DNA of 64,000 bases from Symbiodinium natans (lineage: Eukaryota; Sar; Dinophyceae; Suessiales; Symbiodiniaceae). The stretch's first letter is position 1. Each line of letters opens with the position of its first letter. Location of the stretch: assembly GCA_905221605.1 (NCBI GenBank), contig CAJNDS010001691.1, positions 454,417 to 518,416 on the forward strand. The letters run 5' to 3'. Made by a program: the position numbers and the translations under genes. Shown one piece after another: positions 12,196-23,418 of the stretch. A model generated the notes under the pieces. That model made no database searches. It worked only from the letters and a program-made list of their open reading frames with translations, and was not told the origin of the DNA.

Positions 12196-12686
12196 CAAGT
12201 TCTGCGAACTAGTCCAAGGAGCTCCAATCTTACATGAAGACTCTGCAACGATCCACAACTAAACAAAGGGCATGACAAATGCGTATCACATGCGCCCAGC
12301 GCACTAGCACACGTGGGTCCAATTCGACGAGCCATTCAGCCTCCGAGTATTTTGCCACGTGGAACATCCAACATGGTCCCCCTCCTCCTGCCAACATCGC
12401 CATCATCCTATATCACGCTTCTCCCTGCACGCCCCCCCTCTCCTCCCTGTTGATTGATACCCCGTTTTACTGCGCTTGCACCTAGGTTTCCAAAGTCTGG
12501 CCAACCTCCCCAACAGCCGGGGGCGCGCGGCGGGCGGGGGGGGCGTGATGCATGTTGCAAGGCATGGCCATGCGTCAGCGGTCACAGCAGTGCAGCAAAA
12601 AAGCCGAGGCAGTGTGAAACTAATTGAGTCAGTTTAAATGTTCCGTGGGAGTCCGGAAAGCCAAATCTCCAATGCAGGCAAATCCG
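12196..12686. other. likely intron between membrane-protein exons
   Basis: No coding frame fits. The stretch is pyrimidine-rich on the plus strand (12,360-12,540) and holds a C/G-rich tract near 12,520-12,545. Candidate donor at 12,697 and acceptor near 12,196 on the minus strand. Confidence 0.35.
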
Positions 12687-14270
12687 TCAAGAACCAGAGC
12701 CCATGACAACAACCCATGACAACAGGCATGCACCCAAAATCTGCAAGAAGCGTTGGACGGACCCAAGGTGCAGCACGACTGCTTGTGCATGATCGTCTTC
12801 ATGCGCATGCAAGTGCAAAAGCGCCGTCAGCTCCCGCAACGATCCTGCTGCCACATGGAGGTGATAGCACCCCAACCAAACGAACAGGAAGCAAGCGGCG
12901 TAGAAGAATGACGTGTCCCAAACTGCAATGTGTGCTCCCAGAGACGATCCAGGCGCACCACGGGTGCAATTCCACCCCTTCAAGAGGACATCATCTACTT
13001 CAGTGACAACGTATCCCGCTTCAGTTTGGAAGCCCGTTGCGTTTGTCACTGTGTCGGCTGCGGCTTGATGCAAGAGTTTTTCTATCACCTCTGGAAGCAT
13101 CAAAACCAAGATGCTTGCTTCCTTGTAGCCTCCGTGTTTGTGGAAACTGTATTGCCACCCAAGGGCCAAAAGAAGAACCAGAAACGGCAATAGAAACCTT
13201 GATATGGCCGTCTGAACACAGCTTAAACAAGCGTTCCAGGAGTCTGCATGCAGGAGGAAACGCTTTCTCTCGTCCTTGGTGTAGACTAAGAGAAGAATGG
13301 GATTCGAATGATGGGAGGGCTCCGCCTCCTTGATGTTGCTATACTCCTTTTGGCCCACCTTCATGGTGGCACGACCTGTTTCGATTTCCTGGGGCTTGAC
13401 ATGATCACCGTGCTTGCTGTAGATCAGCGCCGCTTGACATTTTGACCCAGATTCCAGACCCTCAATGATCTCAATGGGTCGACCTGGTGCATGTGACTCG
13501 TCAACGGAGCTAAGTCCCTGCTCATCTTGCACTTCCCCGTGGCTGAGGTCGTCCGGATCATTCTCATTCTCGCCATCATCACTCCAACTCTGCCAAGTCT
13601 GGAAGAAATGAAGGTCAAGGTACTCGCCGTTGTCAGATTCGAGTTCCAACTCAAAACACTGAAGTCGCTGACAACCCAACAGACATCTGCACATGCGGAG
13701 CAAACCCTGTGCCAAATTGGAAGGGTGCTCCCATTGCTCCCATGTCCGCTTAGCCCACTGGCAATGATCAGGAACGGCAGGTCCGTAGACACGGTCCAGG
13801 GCTTTCGAAGAAATCATGATGCTCCAGGCCACATATGGACCAATCAACATTGCTGCTGCTTGGCTGCTGAGATAAGCAGCGTCCTCTTGTGGGCTGAGAC
13901 ACCCTGCACGATGCCATTCAACATCTCTCCACAGCAGTCCGACTGAAGACCCCGTGCAAGCTGCCAGCAGAGACCAGGTGTAATTGTAAAAAGAGAAAAC
14001 AATCCCTACGAAGGAACCGATGAGAAAAAGGTATTGCACAAAGTCGGCCTTGTCAGTCCACCGCGTTTTCTGCGAATCAGACCACTTGTCCAAGGCTTGA
14101 TCCATCACGACACCAACCACAAAAAAGAAAAGAAATTGCAAGGAGTCAATTGCGGCAGCCCGGGAGCAGGCTTCTTGCTTGAAGTTCGCCCTCCAGGCAT
14201 CCAGTTTGATGTAGCGTTCATGATACTGCGGGACCTGCCAAGGATCAAGTTGCAAAGAATGCTCAAGTCT
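12687..14270 (-). CDS. large multi-pass membrane protein exon
   Basis: A single open frame of about 520 codons. It starts with DPWQVPQYHERYIKLDAW and then shows hydrophobic helices around LQFLFFFVVGVVMDQA, FVQYLFLIGSFVGIVFSFY, AAAMLIGPYVAWSIMIS, FLLPFLVLLLALGW, FFYAACFLFVWLGCYHL and FLQILGACLLSWVVVMG. The middle (about residues 210-340) is soluble and acidic, with repeated Asp/Glu. That pattern suggests a transporter-like or receptor-like membrane protein with a large loop, but no family motif is seen. There is no convincing start codon: the 5' end probably follows the acceptor CCCCGCAG near 14,272, joining the hydrophobic exon at 14,386-14,600. A stop at 12,687 may be intronic read-through. 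Confidence 0.65.
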   Translation of the reverse strand, partial: RLEHSLQLDPWQVPQYHERYIKLDAWRANFKQEACSRAAAIDSLQFLFFFVVGVVMDQALDKWSDSQKTRWTDKADFVQYLFLIGSFVGIVFSFYNYTWSLLAACTGSSVGLLWRDVEWHRAGCLSPQEDAAYLSSQAAAMLIGPYVAWSIMISSKALDRVYGPAVPDHCQWAKRTWEQWEHPSNLAQGLLRMCRCLLGCQRLQCFELELESDNGEYLDLHFFQTWQSWSDDGENENDPDDLSHGEVQDEQGLSSVDESHAPGRPIEIIEGLESGSKCQAALIYSKHGDHVKPQEIETGRATMKVGQKEYSNIKEAEPSHHSNPILLLVYTKDERKRFLLHADSWNACLSCVQTAISRFLLPFLVLLLALGWQYSFHKHGGYKEASILVLMLPEVIEKLLHQAAADTVTNATGFQTEAGYVVTEVDDVLLKGWNCTRGAPGSSLGAHIAVWDTSFFYAACFLFVWLGCYHLHVAAGSLRELTALLHLHAHEDDHAQAVVLHLGSVQRFLQILGACLLSWVVVMGSGS

Positions 14271-14385
14271 GCGGGGTGAGTCTTAATCCTCTCCCGCTTT
14301 TAACCTCCTCCACACCACCTAAAATTCAAATTAGATGGAGTTAAATACAGGGGGGAGGAGATTCCTTCAACTTTAGAATGGAGCC

Positions 14386-14600
14386 CCAACATTCCCCAGG
14401 GCCTGCGGCCCTGCTGCAGCCATTGGACGCGTAAGCAAATGGTCAAAAACCCGACAGCGATGTGCCCAGACAAACTTGTGCTGGCAAAAACAACTTGGAA
14501 AATCAACCCAACAAGCAACAGGAAGATAGCGCAACCAAGATTCACATTCAAGAACAGGATGGTCGTGGAACAACAAGTCCAACAAGTGTCAGGCCGGCAG
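14386..14600 (-). CDS. upstream hydrophobic exon of the membrane protein
   Basis: The minus-strand frame encodes two hydrophobic helices (LNVNLGCAIFLLLVGLIF and SLSGHIAVGFLTICL) and a basic tail. It lies just upstream of the 520-codon membrane ORF on the same strand. Exon edges are not resolved. Confidence 0.45.
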
Positions 14601-14689
14601 GAGCTGCGGAAGCGGCAAGGCAAGTCGATACATGCACATAGGCATGGGCCTAACTGAGTACGAGGCGACAAAGTGCAGACAGCCAACGC

Positions 14690-15745
14690 TCTTTTTAGTT
14701 GGCACGGTCACGCGCAGCATCAGATTCTCAAATATGGCTCGGAGTGCTCCTGCTGGCCTCAAAATCCACCATGACGACTGAAAGCTGAACCAACACCGAG
14801 TCCCAGAAGGATAATGATGCAGCGGCCTTCAGGCAAACATGTGCCTCATCCCGTGGCCTGGACACAGGACGAAATAATGTAGCAGAAGATGCCACGTCGT
14901 CTGAGAGCCTTGCAAGCTTCCATGATCTAATGGCTCGCCAAGGTCCTCACCCCTGAAAGAATACTTAAACCCAAATTGACCAAGATGCTCAAAACTCGAA
15001 TCACCCACTGCCTAAACCCGACAAAATCCAAATCCGGGCCTGGCTGAGGGACGGCAGTAACGGCAATGTGCGTTTGTTCCACCGGCGGTTCCTCTTTGGG
15101 GGGGAGGGGGAAGACGGCGGGAGAAAACACTAAAAGCTTAGGTTTTGGAGGCTTAAGATTTAAAGTTTGGAGCTTAGGGCCTAAGAGCTCAGGCGGCGCA
15201 TTGTTAAGACAGGTTGTACACTCTTCCCAGAATTTCATGAAACAGGTGTAAAGCTTCCAGGCCTTGTTGAATTGTTTGCTGGGTTGCCCTGGCGGTTGTG
15301 CACTGCAGCCAACATGTCAACCAGGATTGGAACAGGGCCTGTTAAGACCGCTTCTGAAAGATATTTCCGCTGTCTTGATTATGACCCTCAGCAGCGCCAC
15401 CTAGGGTCTTCGGTCGATGGTTTAAGGCGGATACGAAGCAGAGTTTGCGGATGCTTTGGGTTTGAAGTTTAGAGAGGGTTTAGAGTTAAGAGTAGGGTTT
15501 AGAATCAGAGTCTGGAGTTAAGAGTTTAGGGTTTTGGGTCAGAGCTTGCATAGCATGGCATGTAGACAAAGCAGAATAAGGAAGCTGGCTGCTTGAGAAC
15601 TTGGGATTTTGCCTCCAACAACTTAATTGCAGAATCAGCTATGGCTCTTAATAGCTCTGAAGAAAGCGACGGACAACAACAGGTACCACCACCAGTCGAA
15701 GAACCCAATTCCGTTGGAGGGCTGGATCTCGTTCCTCTTTGGCAA
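14690..15745. other. no gene recognised
   Basis: Short frames only. Degenerate TTTAGGG-like words at 15,145-15,190 and 15,465-15,540. Confidence 0.35.
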
Positions 15746-15746
15746 A

Positions 15747-16350
15747 GGGGGCTTCAAAGCCTTTGGAGCCTTTGAAGCCAGGGTCGAAGGGGGGGAAGGC
15801 AGGAAGGCGGGGAAAACGTAGGGGTCTCAGAACAAAGGCTTTAAAGGCTTTGACGAAGGCTTTGAAGGCTTTGAAGGGTAAGCGAAGGAAGCTTCAAAGT
15901 CTTCAAAGGTGAAGACAAGGGAGGCTTTGAAGGCTTTAAAGGCAAGAACGAAGGGAGCTTCAAGACTCCGTCTTATCACTGCTCCTCTGATTTTTCAATA
16001 CAAAAAACAAAAGAATCAAGGGAAGTGGAATTTAGAAGAAATTCTCTTAAAATACAAATAACCAAAAAGATTCAAGGAAGGTGGAATTTAGAACACATTT
16101 CTTCTCTCTTCTCCCTTCCTTCCCCCAATTCTCAGGCTTTAAAGGTAAAAACGAAGGGGGGGGGTTCGAAGAAAGACGAAGGGGGCTTGAGGCTTCGAAG
16201 GTCCTTTAGCCTTCAAAGCCTTCAAAGCCCCTTCGTTCTTGTAAGCCGAAGGGGGGCTTCAGACCTTTGGCGCAAAGGGGCTTCGAAGCCTCCCCTTCGA
16301 CTTTGCCTTCAAAGGCTTCAAAGCCTTTGAAGGCTTCGAAGGATGAAGCC
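15747..16350. repeat. AAGGCTTTG-type purine-rich repeats
   Basis: Words such as GGCTTTGAAGGCTTTGAAGG recur in direct orientation at 15,747-15,960 and in both orientations at 16,190-16,350. Between them a roughly 70-bp unit (AAGGAAGTGGAATTTAGAA type) is present twice at 16,000-16,100. This is simple-sequence expansion with no coding evidence. Confidence 0.7.
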
Positions 16351-16670
16351 CCCTTGATAACTAAAGCCCTCTCCTTCGTGAAGGTTCTCGGATCCTGCCT
16401 GTCCGTTGGGCGCGCGTTCTCTAAAACGTCTGCACCTCTTACACTGTGCCGCCTTTCAGTCGCTGCGGACGGCACATCTTAAAGACAGCAAAAACAAAGC
16501 CAGCATGACCAGCGCAAGGCCGCTTGCCAGCCAACGGGGGCTGCCAAGTTGCTCCAGCGCCTTGCCGTGACGCGTTGACAATGCTGTCTAGAAGAAGGCC
16601 AAGAACTTCTTCAAAGAGAGTAAGTTGTCTGGCACAGAATGTGGCCTGCAAGCGGAGTGAAGAAAAAATC

Positions 16671-17369
16671 CAACACGTTCCAGTGCAGAATCGTCACTGC
16701 CATACACAGCCAAGGAAGACTTACAAGTGCGCGTCTTTAAGCGGGTCTCTCTTACCCTTCTTTGGCCCAGAGCTTCAAGCACCAGCTCAAATCCCTTGGA
16801 GGCCCGATGCCTTGAAGGTCTTGGCACACCCTACACCCCAAACTCAAAACCCAAAACCCCAAACCAAAACCCAAAACCCCAAACTCTAAACCCTACAGAA
16901 CGGTAGAGATGCACGAGGCCTGGTTGTCTTCGGAAACCGACTGGGCCAAGACCTTCAAGGCATCATTAGCTGGAGATTAGGGCTTAGCCAGATGGGCCTC
17001 CAAGGGACTTGAGCTGGTGCCTGGATCTCTTGGAGGTGGAGGGTTTGGGGTTTAGGGTTCAGAGTTTAGGGTTTAAGGTTTGGGATCAATTGGGCCAAAG
17101 AAGGGTAAGAGAGAGACCCGCTTAAAGACGCGCACTTGTAAGTCTTCCTTGGCTGCGCATGGCGGTGACGATTCTGCACTGGAACGTGTTGACTTAGCCA
17201 GATGGGCCTCCAAGGGACTTGAGCGGTGCCTGGAGCCCTTGGGGGTGGAGGGTTTGGGGTTTAGGATTCAGAGTTTAGGGTTTAAGGTTTGGGATCAATT
17301 GGGCAAGAAGGGTAAGAGAGAGACCCGCTTAAAGACGCGCACTTGTAAGTCTTCTTGAACCTAAACCCT
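16671..17369. repeat. cluster of dispersed repeat units left of the retrotransposon
   Basis: Three unit types are mixed. A unit running from GTAAGAGAGAGACCCGC to GGAACGTGTT is at 17,105-17,191, partly again at 17,313-17,356, and inverted at 16,671-16,763. A TTAGCTGGAGATTAGGGC unit is at 16,917-17,060 and reappears inverted right of the retrotransposon (27,284-27,408). An ACCCCAAACTCTAAACCC unit at 16,824-16,912 reappears directly at 27,798-27,872. Telomere-like words are embedded. Confidence 0.75.
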
Positions 17370-17372
17370 ACG

Positions 17373-17751
17373 TGAAAAACCGAAGGTCCCTCTGGTACCT
17401 TTTCCCTTGAAAGCACGAACCCTGACCTCTCACACAAGTGCGGACAGCTCTCTCTTTTTCACAGTCAGAGCCACTTGAGCCATGAGCCAAAAGTCACGAA
17501 GTGCACAAACTAAACGAATTCTCTCTTGTGAGCTTAAACTCAGCTTCAGAACGAAGTTCCTACACACTGCACACTCACTTTAAATAGCGTATTGGGCAAA
17601 AACACACTCGTATGATTTCCTTGGAAATCAACGAGGCATAAACCATCGAGGATGGGATCACACGGATTCCCAATCACTCCGAAGCAAAACAAACCTATAC
17701 AAGCTGATCCAAAACATGACAAAAACATCACTGATCAGCCACAATCTTCCA
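17373..17751 (-). repeat. 3' LTR of the copia element
   Basis: 379 bp, bounded by TGGAAG...TTTTTCA on the minus strand, and aligned over its full length to the right copy with about three mismatches. A TATTTAAA box-like word lies near 17,578-17,589. Confidence 0.93.
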
Positions 17752-17768
17752 CCCCCCGCATTTTGCTG
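17752..17768 (-). promoter_or_regulatory. polypurine tract
   Basis: On the minus strand the sequence AAAATGCGGGGGG directly precedes the TGG of the 3' LTR. This is where plus-strand DNA synthesis is primed in LTR elements. Confidence 0.7.
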
Positions 17769-18489
17769 AGGGTTCATGTCAAAGATCTGAAGTCCAAGCC
17801 CAGCTCGGCACTTCAACACTAAGGGGATGCCCTGGCCACATTCCCTTGGTGCGTACTCGCCACCAAACGAAACAAACAACACACCAGTCGATCTCTGACA
17901 TCAAACTTAAAACTCATGCAAGATCCCACCATCAGGCAGGTTGTCCTGGGTCCACATCACTGGTAACCCAAGAGTTCGTTGTCCAAACACGTGAAAAACG
18001 AATTAAACTTGCATCCACCTGCACTGGGGCAGGGTTGTCTTGGAACGAATCCAAGAGTTCGTGGTGACAAACACGTGAAAACGAATTAATGCAAGCTTCA
18101 GATGTTTCCCACTCAGCACTCGACCTTGTCGTGGTACTCCTCCTCAGTCTCGCATCTTCCAGGTCACCAAACTCACCAACTAGCATCGGCTAGCTGATCC
18201 TTCAGGAAAAGATTGGCTTCATAGTTTCGCTTCTTCCAGCGTACCATCAGCCAAAAACGTCTTCAGAGGTGGCAATCAGACGCCTTGCAGAAGGGGCTAT
18301 AGAGTCCCTCGTTGAGTTTCATCATCATTTTGCCTCCTCTTTGCAAACTTCTCATGCACTGAAACAAGGGCTCACACTAACCAGAAAAATCGCGGGCGCT
18401 CCATGGCGGCAACGCGGCCATGGCTTCCAAAAAAATGGCTGCGGGTTTCACTCACCCACCCAACCACTGAGATCACTTAGCATCTCAGT
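17769..18489 (-). other. 3' untranslated part of the copia element
   Basis: About 720 bp between the second ORF and the polypurine tract. It contains an imperfect direct repeat (GAGTTCGTTGTCC...CACGTGAAAAACGAATTA) at about 17,969-18,011 and 18,052-18,093. No further gene is seen. Confidence 0.6.
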
Positions 18490-21400
18490 TCATTCTTCAT
18501 CCTCTTCGCCCTTCTTCTCGCCAGCTCCAGTTGACTCCATCAACTTGGCGCGGCGCTCCTTGGCGGCTTCCTTCATCTCCGCCAACTCAGCCGTCCTCGT
18601 TTCCATCATCACATCCTGCGAAGATCGGCTAGGCTCAGCTGGCGTCTCCGCAGGCCTCTCAGTTGGCTGGTCTCCAACCTTTCTCTTCTTCTCTTCCAAC
18701 ATCAGCTCCAAATCGGCAACACTAAAGCTTGCCTTCACACGCTCAGCAATCTGCGCGATAGCTGCTGCATCCAACTCAGATGGTACAACTGACACAGGCG
18801 AGCGAACCGCTTCGCCTTCCAGCTTTGCTCTCTTAGCAGCTTCTTCCTCGGCAGCTGACAGGTCGGCGATGCGCTTGCGCTTTCGCTCAGCTTCCTCGAA
18901 CTCTCGGTCTTGCTGTTCCGCTGCAGCCTTGAGGATCCGCTTCAGGTCCTTTTCCTCCTTCTCGAGTTTCCCAACATTCTCACCCATGATCCCAAAGGCT
19001 TGCTGCCACATGTCGGCAGGCAACGTCAAGTTGAACCTCACCACATAGTCGGTCGGCAAGTGCCACTTACACTTGCAGATCCACACAACACCGCTTCGAG
19101 TTTCACTCGCAACCACCTTCTTCCAGCTTGCCGCCCTCTGCGTGTCGGTGATCTCCTCTTTCTTTTTCTCCAGGTCCTCCAAGAATCCTGCAACAGACTC
19201 CATCACGGATCTGTAGTGGCTGTAGGCCACAAACGACCACTTGGGGACTGGTCTCTCCCTCAGCTCCGGCTCGTGAATCCGAAGTGTATCACACGACAAC
19301 ATCGAAATCACTCGCACTCGCTCCACCAGTTCCTTAAACACCAAGGATCCTTCCTTTGCACTTCTCTTCCAGCGCAACACCCATGGGGGATAATACGAGC
19401 TCTCAGCTTCATCCTCCATGATCCTCTCTGCTCCCAAAATGGGTAGCATGCACAACAGATCCACCATCCGCAAGACTCCGAGGTCCTGGTGCTCACCCAG
19501 AAGCAAAACAGGGACTATCCCTTTTCTCTTCAAGTACCTCACGAAGCTCAACATCGCCAGGCCACACGTTCCCGGCGGTACTTCCATGTACAGTCCTCCT
19601 TCATTCACTGCCATCTCCCAGATGATGGCCTTGCCACCAATCTGTCCACGGACATCCAAGATTCCGAAGATCTTCGTGGGTTTCTCCTGTAGCTCACACA
19701 CCTCCTGGATGGGCTTCACCAGCTTCTCGTATGAGCTTTGATAGCGCAACATATCCTTGTCGGATAGCGTGCCTACCACGTCCTTGAGCTCTAGCTCATC
19801 CACTGGAGTTCCGCGCCGGCAGATACTCCATGACACATCACCGAACCACTTCGGCGGCTCTGGATCCGCCAGCTCCGGAAACACGTCGACCATCCGTTCA
19901 ATCACCTTCGGCATGGCCTTGGGTTTCGGTGCAGCTTGGCCTGAGCCTCGGCTTTCACCTTTATCACCCCTTTTTCCAGCAGCTCGGCGCTCCTTCTCTG
20001 CCTCTCGGAGATGGAATGCATGGCTTGCATCCGTGCCAGAGACTGTCACAGTCTGTTTGCACTTTTCGCACTTGGGCTTGCCACTTTCATCCCAGCTCAA
20101 CCCGGCAGCATGCTCGGATCTGAACAACCATTTGCAAACCTTACACCAAAAGGGGCTTTTCATCTCAGCACCCTGCTCACCCTTCCTGCTGTCTTCAGCT
20201 GCCATTTTCCTGTCCTTCACCAAAGGTACAGGCTCCAGGCTAGGGCTAGCTTCCGTGGTGCTTGAACCAAAGCTTTTGCGGTTGGACCATAAATCCATTT
20301 CTTGAACCTCAGGGGAAGAGTCTTCACGAAGGGTTTCGGGACTTCTAAGGTGGAAATTTTCAAAAACTTCGCCACACTTTTTCACACTTTTCAACGATCC
20401 AACTTGCTCCACACTGCATCCAGTTGCCTCGGCACACTGGCATGCCTGAACTCCAACCCTTGGTCGGATTCCACAGATCCTCCACACCTGCTGCACATCT
20501 TCACCAGGGTATATACCCATAGCTTGCTGGTGCTGACAGAATGTCACTTGACTCAAGCACTTTGTAAGAACGTCAGCGATCATTCCCGCTGTCGGGCACC
20601 AAATGACCTTCAAGGTCTGAGCTTCCTGTATCCGCTCCTGAAGATAGCAGACAGCGATGTCTAAGTGGCGAACTCGCCTACTCAACCCACGGTTTAGCAA
20701 AACCGCTCTCGCTGAGGAACTGTCAGTGTGCAATCGGATCGTGACATCTGACTCGGCCAACTGACCGATCAAAGTCGCAAGTCCCTCACTCTCCTGTACC
20801 GCAGTCAAGATGGCTCTCAACTCGGCTTCACAAGAACTCAGCGATACACACCCTTGAACTCGAGAGATTCCCTTGATCAGGCATCCTCTATAAAAGATGG
20901 CTATGCCCGACACAGATCTTCGTCCTAACGACGCTTGGGGTGCCCAACTGGCATCCGCATACACTTCCAGCTGCGCCGGCCCACTGTCCGGTACATTCCC
21001 ATCAGGGCCAAAGTACTGCCATGCATGGTATTGTCCCTTTAGGAACCTAATCACTTGTCGCAATGCTTGCTCAAAGCATGCTGTTGGCTTGGACTGTCCT
21101 TGCGAAAGAATGGACATCCACCTACTCAGGTCAGGTCTCGACTGACCCCACCATGCAATCCGGCCAAGTACTGCTCTGTACCTCGCAGCTGCAGTGTCAC
21201 TCAACTCAGGATCCGAACCACTTGCTCTGCCCTTCTCGACCGTTTTCACGATGTCCGGAGGAGCAGTAACCACCTTCAGGTCCTTACAGAACTCTGTCTC
21301 GAACAGGGCATCTAAGTATGCCGGGGGCACTCGCATCCTGAGATGACTCCCTTGTCTCTCAATCTCTCGCCCCAAAAAGGTGATCTTTCCACCAGTGGAA

Positions 21401-23418
21401 GTGATTCGACCCGTTTCCTTGATCTTCAACTCTCCGTTCAGGGTGTCGGTCACCAACCGAATGGCATCTCTAGTGCCACACAGAATCAAATCGTCCACAT
21501 AGCACAACATGAGGAATCTTTTCCCTCTCACAGTGCCCTCGAAGACGGAAGGTTCCGTTGGGCATTGCTTCAACCCAACTTTCTTCACAACTGTCGCCAG
21601 CTTCAAGTTCCAAGCTTTGGCGGCAACTCTCAAACCATTCATGGCTTGATCCAGAATCATAAACACCGGGACATAATAGTCCTTGCAGGCGGAAACATCC
21701 TTGGGCAATTGGATAATCGCCTTCGATCCTTTCGGAAGGGGGGAATGCAAGAATGCAGTGCTAACATCCAAAGTTGCGATATCCATAGCATCTACCGAAG
21801 CAATGGCCAAAAGCGTCCGTAACGCTTCTAAAGAAGGAGTCGTAGCACTCAGTCCTAAAGATGATGCTGTGCTCCCCTTTGCGATGTCTTGCACCACACA
21901 CCGAGCTCTCACAGCTTCCTTGCCATTCACCACCTTTGGGCCTATGACCCATCGGGTTGGGATGATCTTTATCCCATGCTGACGAGCAAACTTCTGAGCC
22001 TCGTCTGCTCCAACCACTCTCCCTGCTTTGTGAGCAGTCATACTCTGCAGCTCAGTTCGCCGGCCTTCCACTGTTTTATCCACATCTAATGGACATCCAT
22101 CTATCTCAGACAGAACACTCGTGGGTCTTGCCAGCCAAACTTGGGATCCACACACCTTCATGGACTCCGGGAAAGTGCTATTCTTGTTGAGCAGAATCGA
22201 ATTGGTCACATGTACCAACTTCGGACTCTCGTCACTGCTTACCATTTTAATAGGACCTTGAGGCACATCGAGTCTTGGGTCTAAATAAATACGATTGATC
22301 AGCCGGGGAACTCGATTGGACTCATCTGGAACTGAGTTCACATCTGAAGTTAAACTCTCTAAACGCCGGGGAACTCGACTGGACTCATTTGGAACTGAAT
22401 CCACATCCATTTGAGGTTTTTCTTCCTCCATTGGGATCGCTTCATCCTCAGCGGGAGTTTCTCCTTCGAAGTATCCAGGTTCCATTGCCTCATCTGGAAT
22501 CCCTTGGTAAGGCAAACTTGGATCCTCAAAATCCTCCATGTCAACATCCACAACTTCTGTCGCAGGTGTTGGGACGCTTTGCTTCTCCTCCAACTTGGGA
22601 TCTGGTCGACTCTCATAGGTGATCTTCGGGCGTTTCAGGAGTGAAGGCTCACTTCCAGACTCCATCACCCCCGCATCCTTTGAGCTTCTCTGGTCCATTT
22701 TTGGAGTTTCCTCTGTTGGTTCTTTCGATTCCAACCGTTGTCGTTGAGCTTTCAACCAATCATCATACCGTTTTCGGCATTCAGCATTGTGGTTGGCTTT
22801 TCCTCTTTTTGGACCACACGCAGGACAGTTCGCTGTGCCACCATGTTCCTTCACCCATGCAGCTGGAGGTCCAACTTTGCTCATGTCGGTGGTCGGTCCC
22901 TCAGACACTCGGCCCTCAAAGGCCTTGTCCGCTTCACCTTCAATCCGATCGGGCACACCATCCTCTTTCTCCTTCAGAATCGGGGGAGCCAATGTATCCG
23001 ATGGATCATGCTCCTTGAGCAAATGTTGACAATGCTCCAACCCAATCTTCAACGGAACGATGTGCTTGATGGACTTTGCTCGAAAGTGTTTTGGACAACC
23101 ATCCACCATGGCACTCACAACATGAGTCAAGCCACCAACTTCAGGGTACACATAGGCTGCTTCCACAAACCGGGAGAGCGCCGTGGTTTTCATCGAATCC
23201 GGTAGCTCAGCCAGAACTGTAGCACCTATCAACGACGATCCACACTCATGGAGGGATCTCTGTAGTACCAACTCCTGGGGTGATTTCTTCCCATCAAAGG
23301 CAGCTGCATGGTGATTGTGCATTGCAGCACAGTAAATCAGACCAAACTCAAACGCTCGAGGACTTCTTTTCAAGTCAAAGCCCTGCGCTCGTAGATCCAA
23401 CCTCACCGTGCTGAACAA
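18490..23418 (-). CDS. copia pol: integrase C-terminus, reverse transcriptase, RNase H, plus novel tail
   Basis: About 1,640 codons. Residues 1-120 continue the integrase. Residues 198-214 hold a zinc-binding-like C-x2-C-x8-H-x3-C. The RVT_2 reverse transcriptase spans about 475-720, with catalytic Asp551 (DVSTAFLH) and YVDD at 640-643. RNase H spans about 816-955, with Asp822 (YADASW), Glu864 (SSCEAE), Asp899 (LHTDSS) and ADVLTKCL. The usual copia polyprotein ends soon after that. Here about 650 more residues follow: a zinc ribbon-like CKVC (1092-1095) and CEKC (1117-1120), a globular segment 1180-1470, and a charged coiled coil with basic stretches to the end. The ORF starts without an ATG; it continues the gag ORF across one frame break at about 23,425-23,432. 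Confidence 0.92.
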   Translation of the reverse strand: MFSTVRLDLRAQGFDLKRSPRAFEFGLIYCAAMHNHHAAAFDGKKSPQELVLQRSLHECGSSLIGATVLAELPDSMKTTALSRFVEAAYVYPEVGGLTHVVSAMVDGCPKHFRAKSIKHIVPLKIGLEHCQHLLKEHDPSDTLAPPILKEKEDGVPDRIEGEADKAFEGRVSEGPTTDMSKVGPPAAWVKEHGGTANCPACGPKRGKANHNAECRKRYDDWLKAQRQRLESKEPTEETPKMDQRSSKDAGVMESGSEPSLLKRPKITYESRPDPKLEEKQSVPTPATEVVDVDMEDFEDPSLPYQGIPDEAMEPGYFEGETPAEDEAIPMEEEKPQMDVDSVPNESSRVPRRLESLTSDVNSVPDESNRVPRLINRIYLDPRLDVPQGPIKMVSSDESPKLVHVTNSILLNKNSTFPESMKVCGSQVWLARPTSVLSEIDGCPLDVDKTVEGRRTELQSMTAHKAGRVVGADEAQKFARQHGIKIIPTRWVIGPKVVNGKEAVRARCVVQDIAKGSTASSLGLSATTPSLEALRTLLAIASVDAMDIATLDVSTAFLHSPLPKGSKAIIQLPKDVSACKDYYVPVFMILDQAMNGLRVAAKAWNLKLATVVKKVGLKQCPTEPSVFEGTVRGKRFLMLCYVDDLILCGTRDAIRLVTDTLNGELKIKETGRITSTGGKITFLGREIERQGSHLRMRVPPAYLDALFETEFCKDLKVVTAPPDIVKTVEKGRASGSDPELSDTAAARYRAVLGRIAWWGQSRPDLSRWMSILSQGQSKPTACFEQALRQVIRFLKGQYHAWQYFGPDGNVPDSGPAQLEVYADASWAPQASLGRRSVSGIAIFYRGCLIKGISRVQGCVSLSSCEAELRAILTAVQESEGLATLIGQLAESDVTIRLHTDSSSARAVLLNRGLSRRVRHLDIAVCYLQERIQEAQTLKVIWCPTAGMIADVLTKCLSQVTFCQHQQAMGIYPGEDVQQVWRICGIRPRVGVQACQCAEATGCSVEQVGSLKSVKKCGEVFENFHLRSPETLREDSSPEVQEMDLWSNRKSFGSSTTEASPSLEPVPLVKDRKMAAEDSRKGEQGAEMKSPFWCKVCKWLFRSEHAAGLSWDESGKPKCEKCKQTVTVSGTDASHAFHLREAEKERRAAGKRGDKGESRGSGQAAPKPKAMPKVIERMVDVFPELADPEPPKWFGDVSWSICRRGTPVDELELKDVVGTLSDKDMLRYQSSYEKLVKPIQEVCELQEKPTKIFGILDVRGQIGGKAIIWEMAVNEGGLYMEVPPGTCGLAMLSFVRYLKRKGIVPVLLLGEHQDLGVLRMVDLLCMLPILGAERIMEDEAESSYYPPWVLRWKRSAKEGSLVFKELVERVRVISMLSCDTLRIHEPELRERPVPKWSFVAYSHYRSVMESVAGFLEDLEKKKEEITDTQRAASWKKVVASETRSGVVWICKCKWHLPTDYVVRFNLTLPADMWQQAFGIMGENVGKLEKEEKDLKRILKAAAEQQDREFEEAERKRKRIADLSAAEEEAAKRAKLEGEAVRSPVSVVPSELDAAAIAQIAERVKASFSVADLELMLEEKKRKVGDQPTERPAETPAEPSRSSQDVMMETRTAELAEMKEAAKERRAKLMESTGAGEKKGEEDEE

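Noticed and set aside
18910..19446. Plus-strand open frames inside the retrotransposon (also 19,757-20,305 and 25,083-25,622)
   Set aside because: They are complements of the RT and gag coding frames on the minus strand and show no motif.
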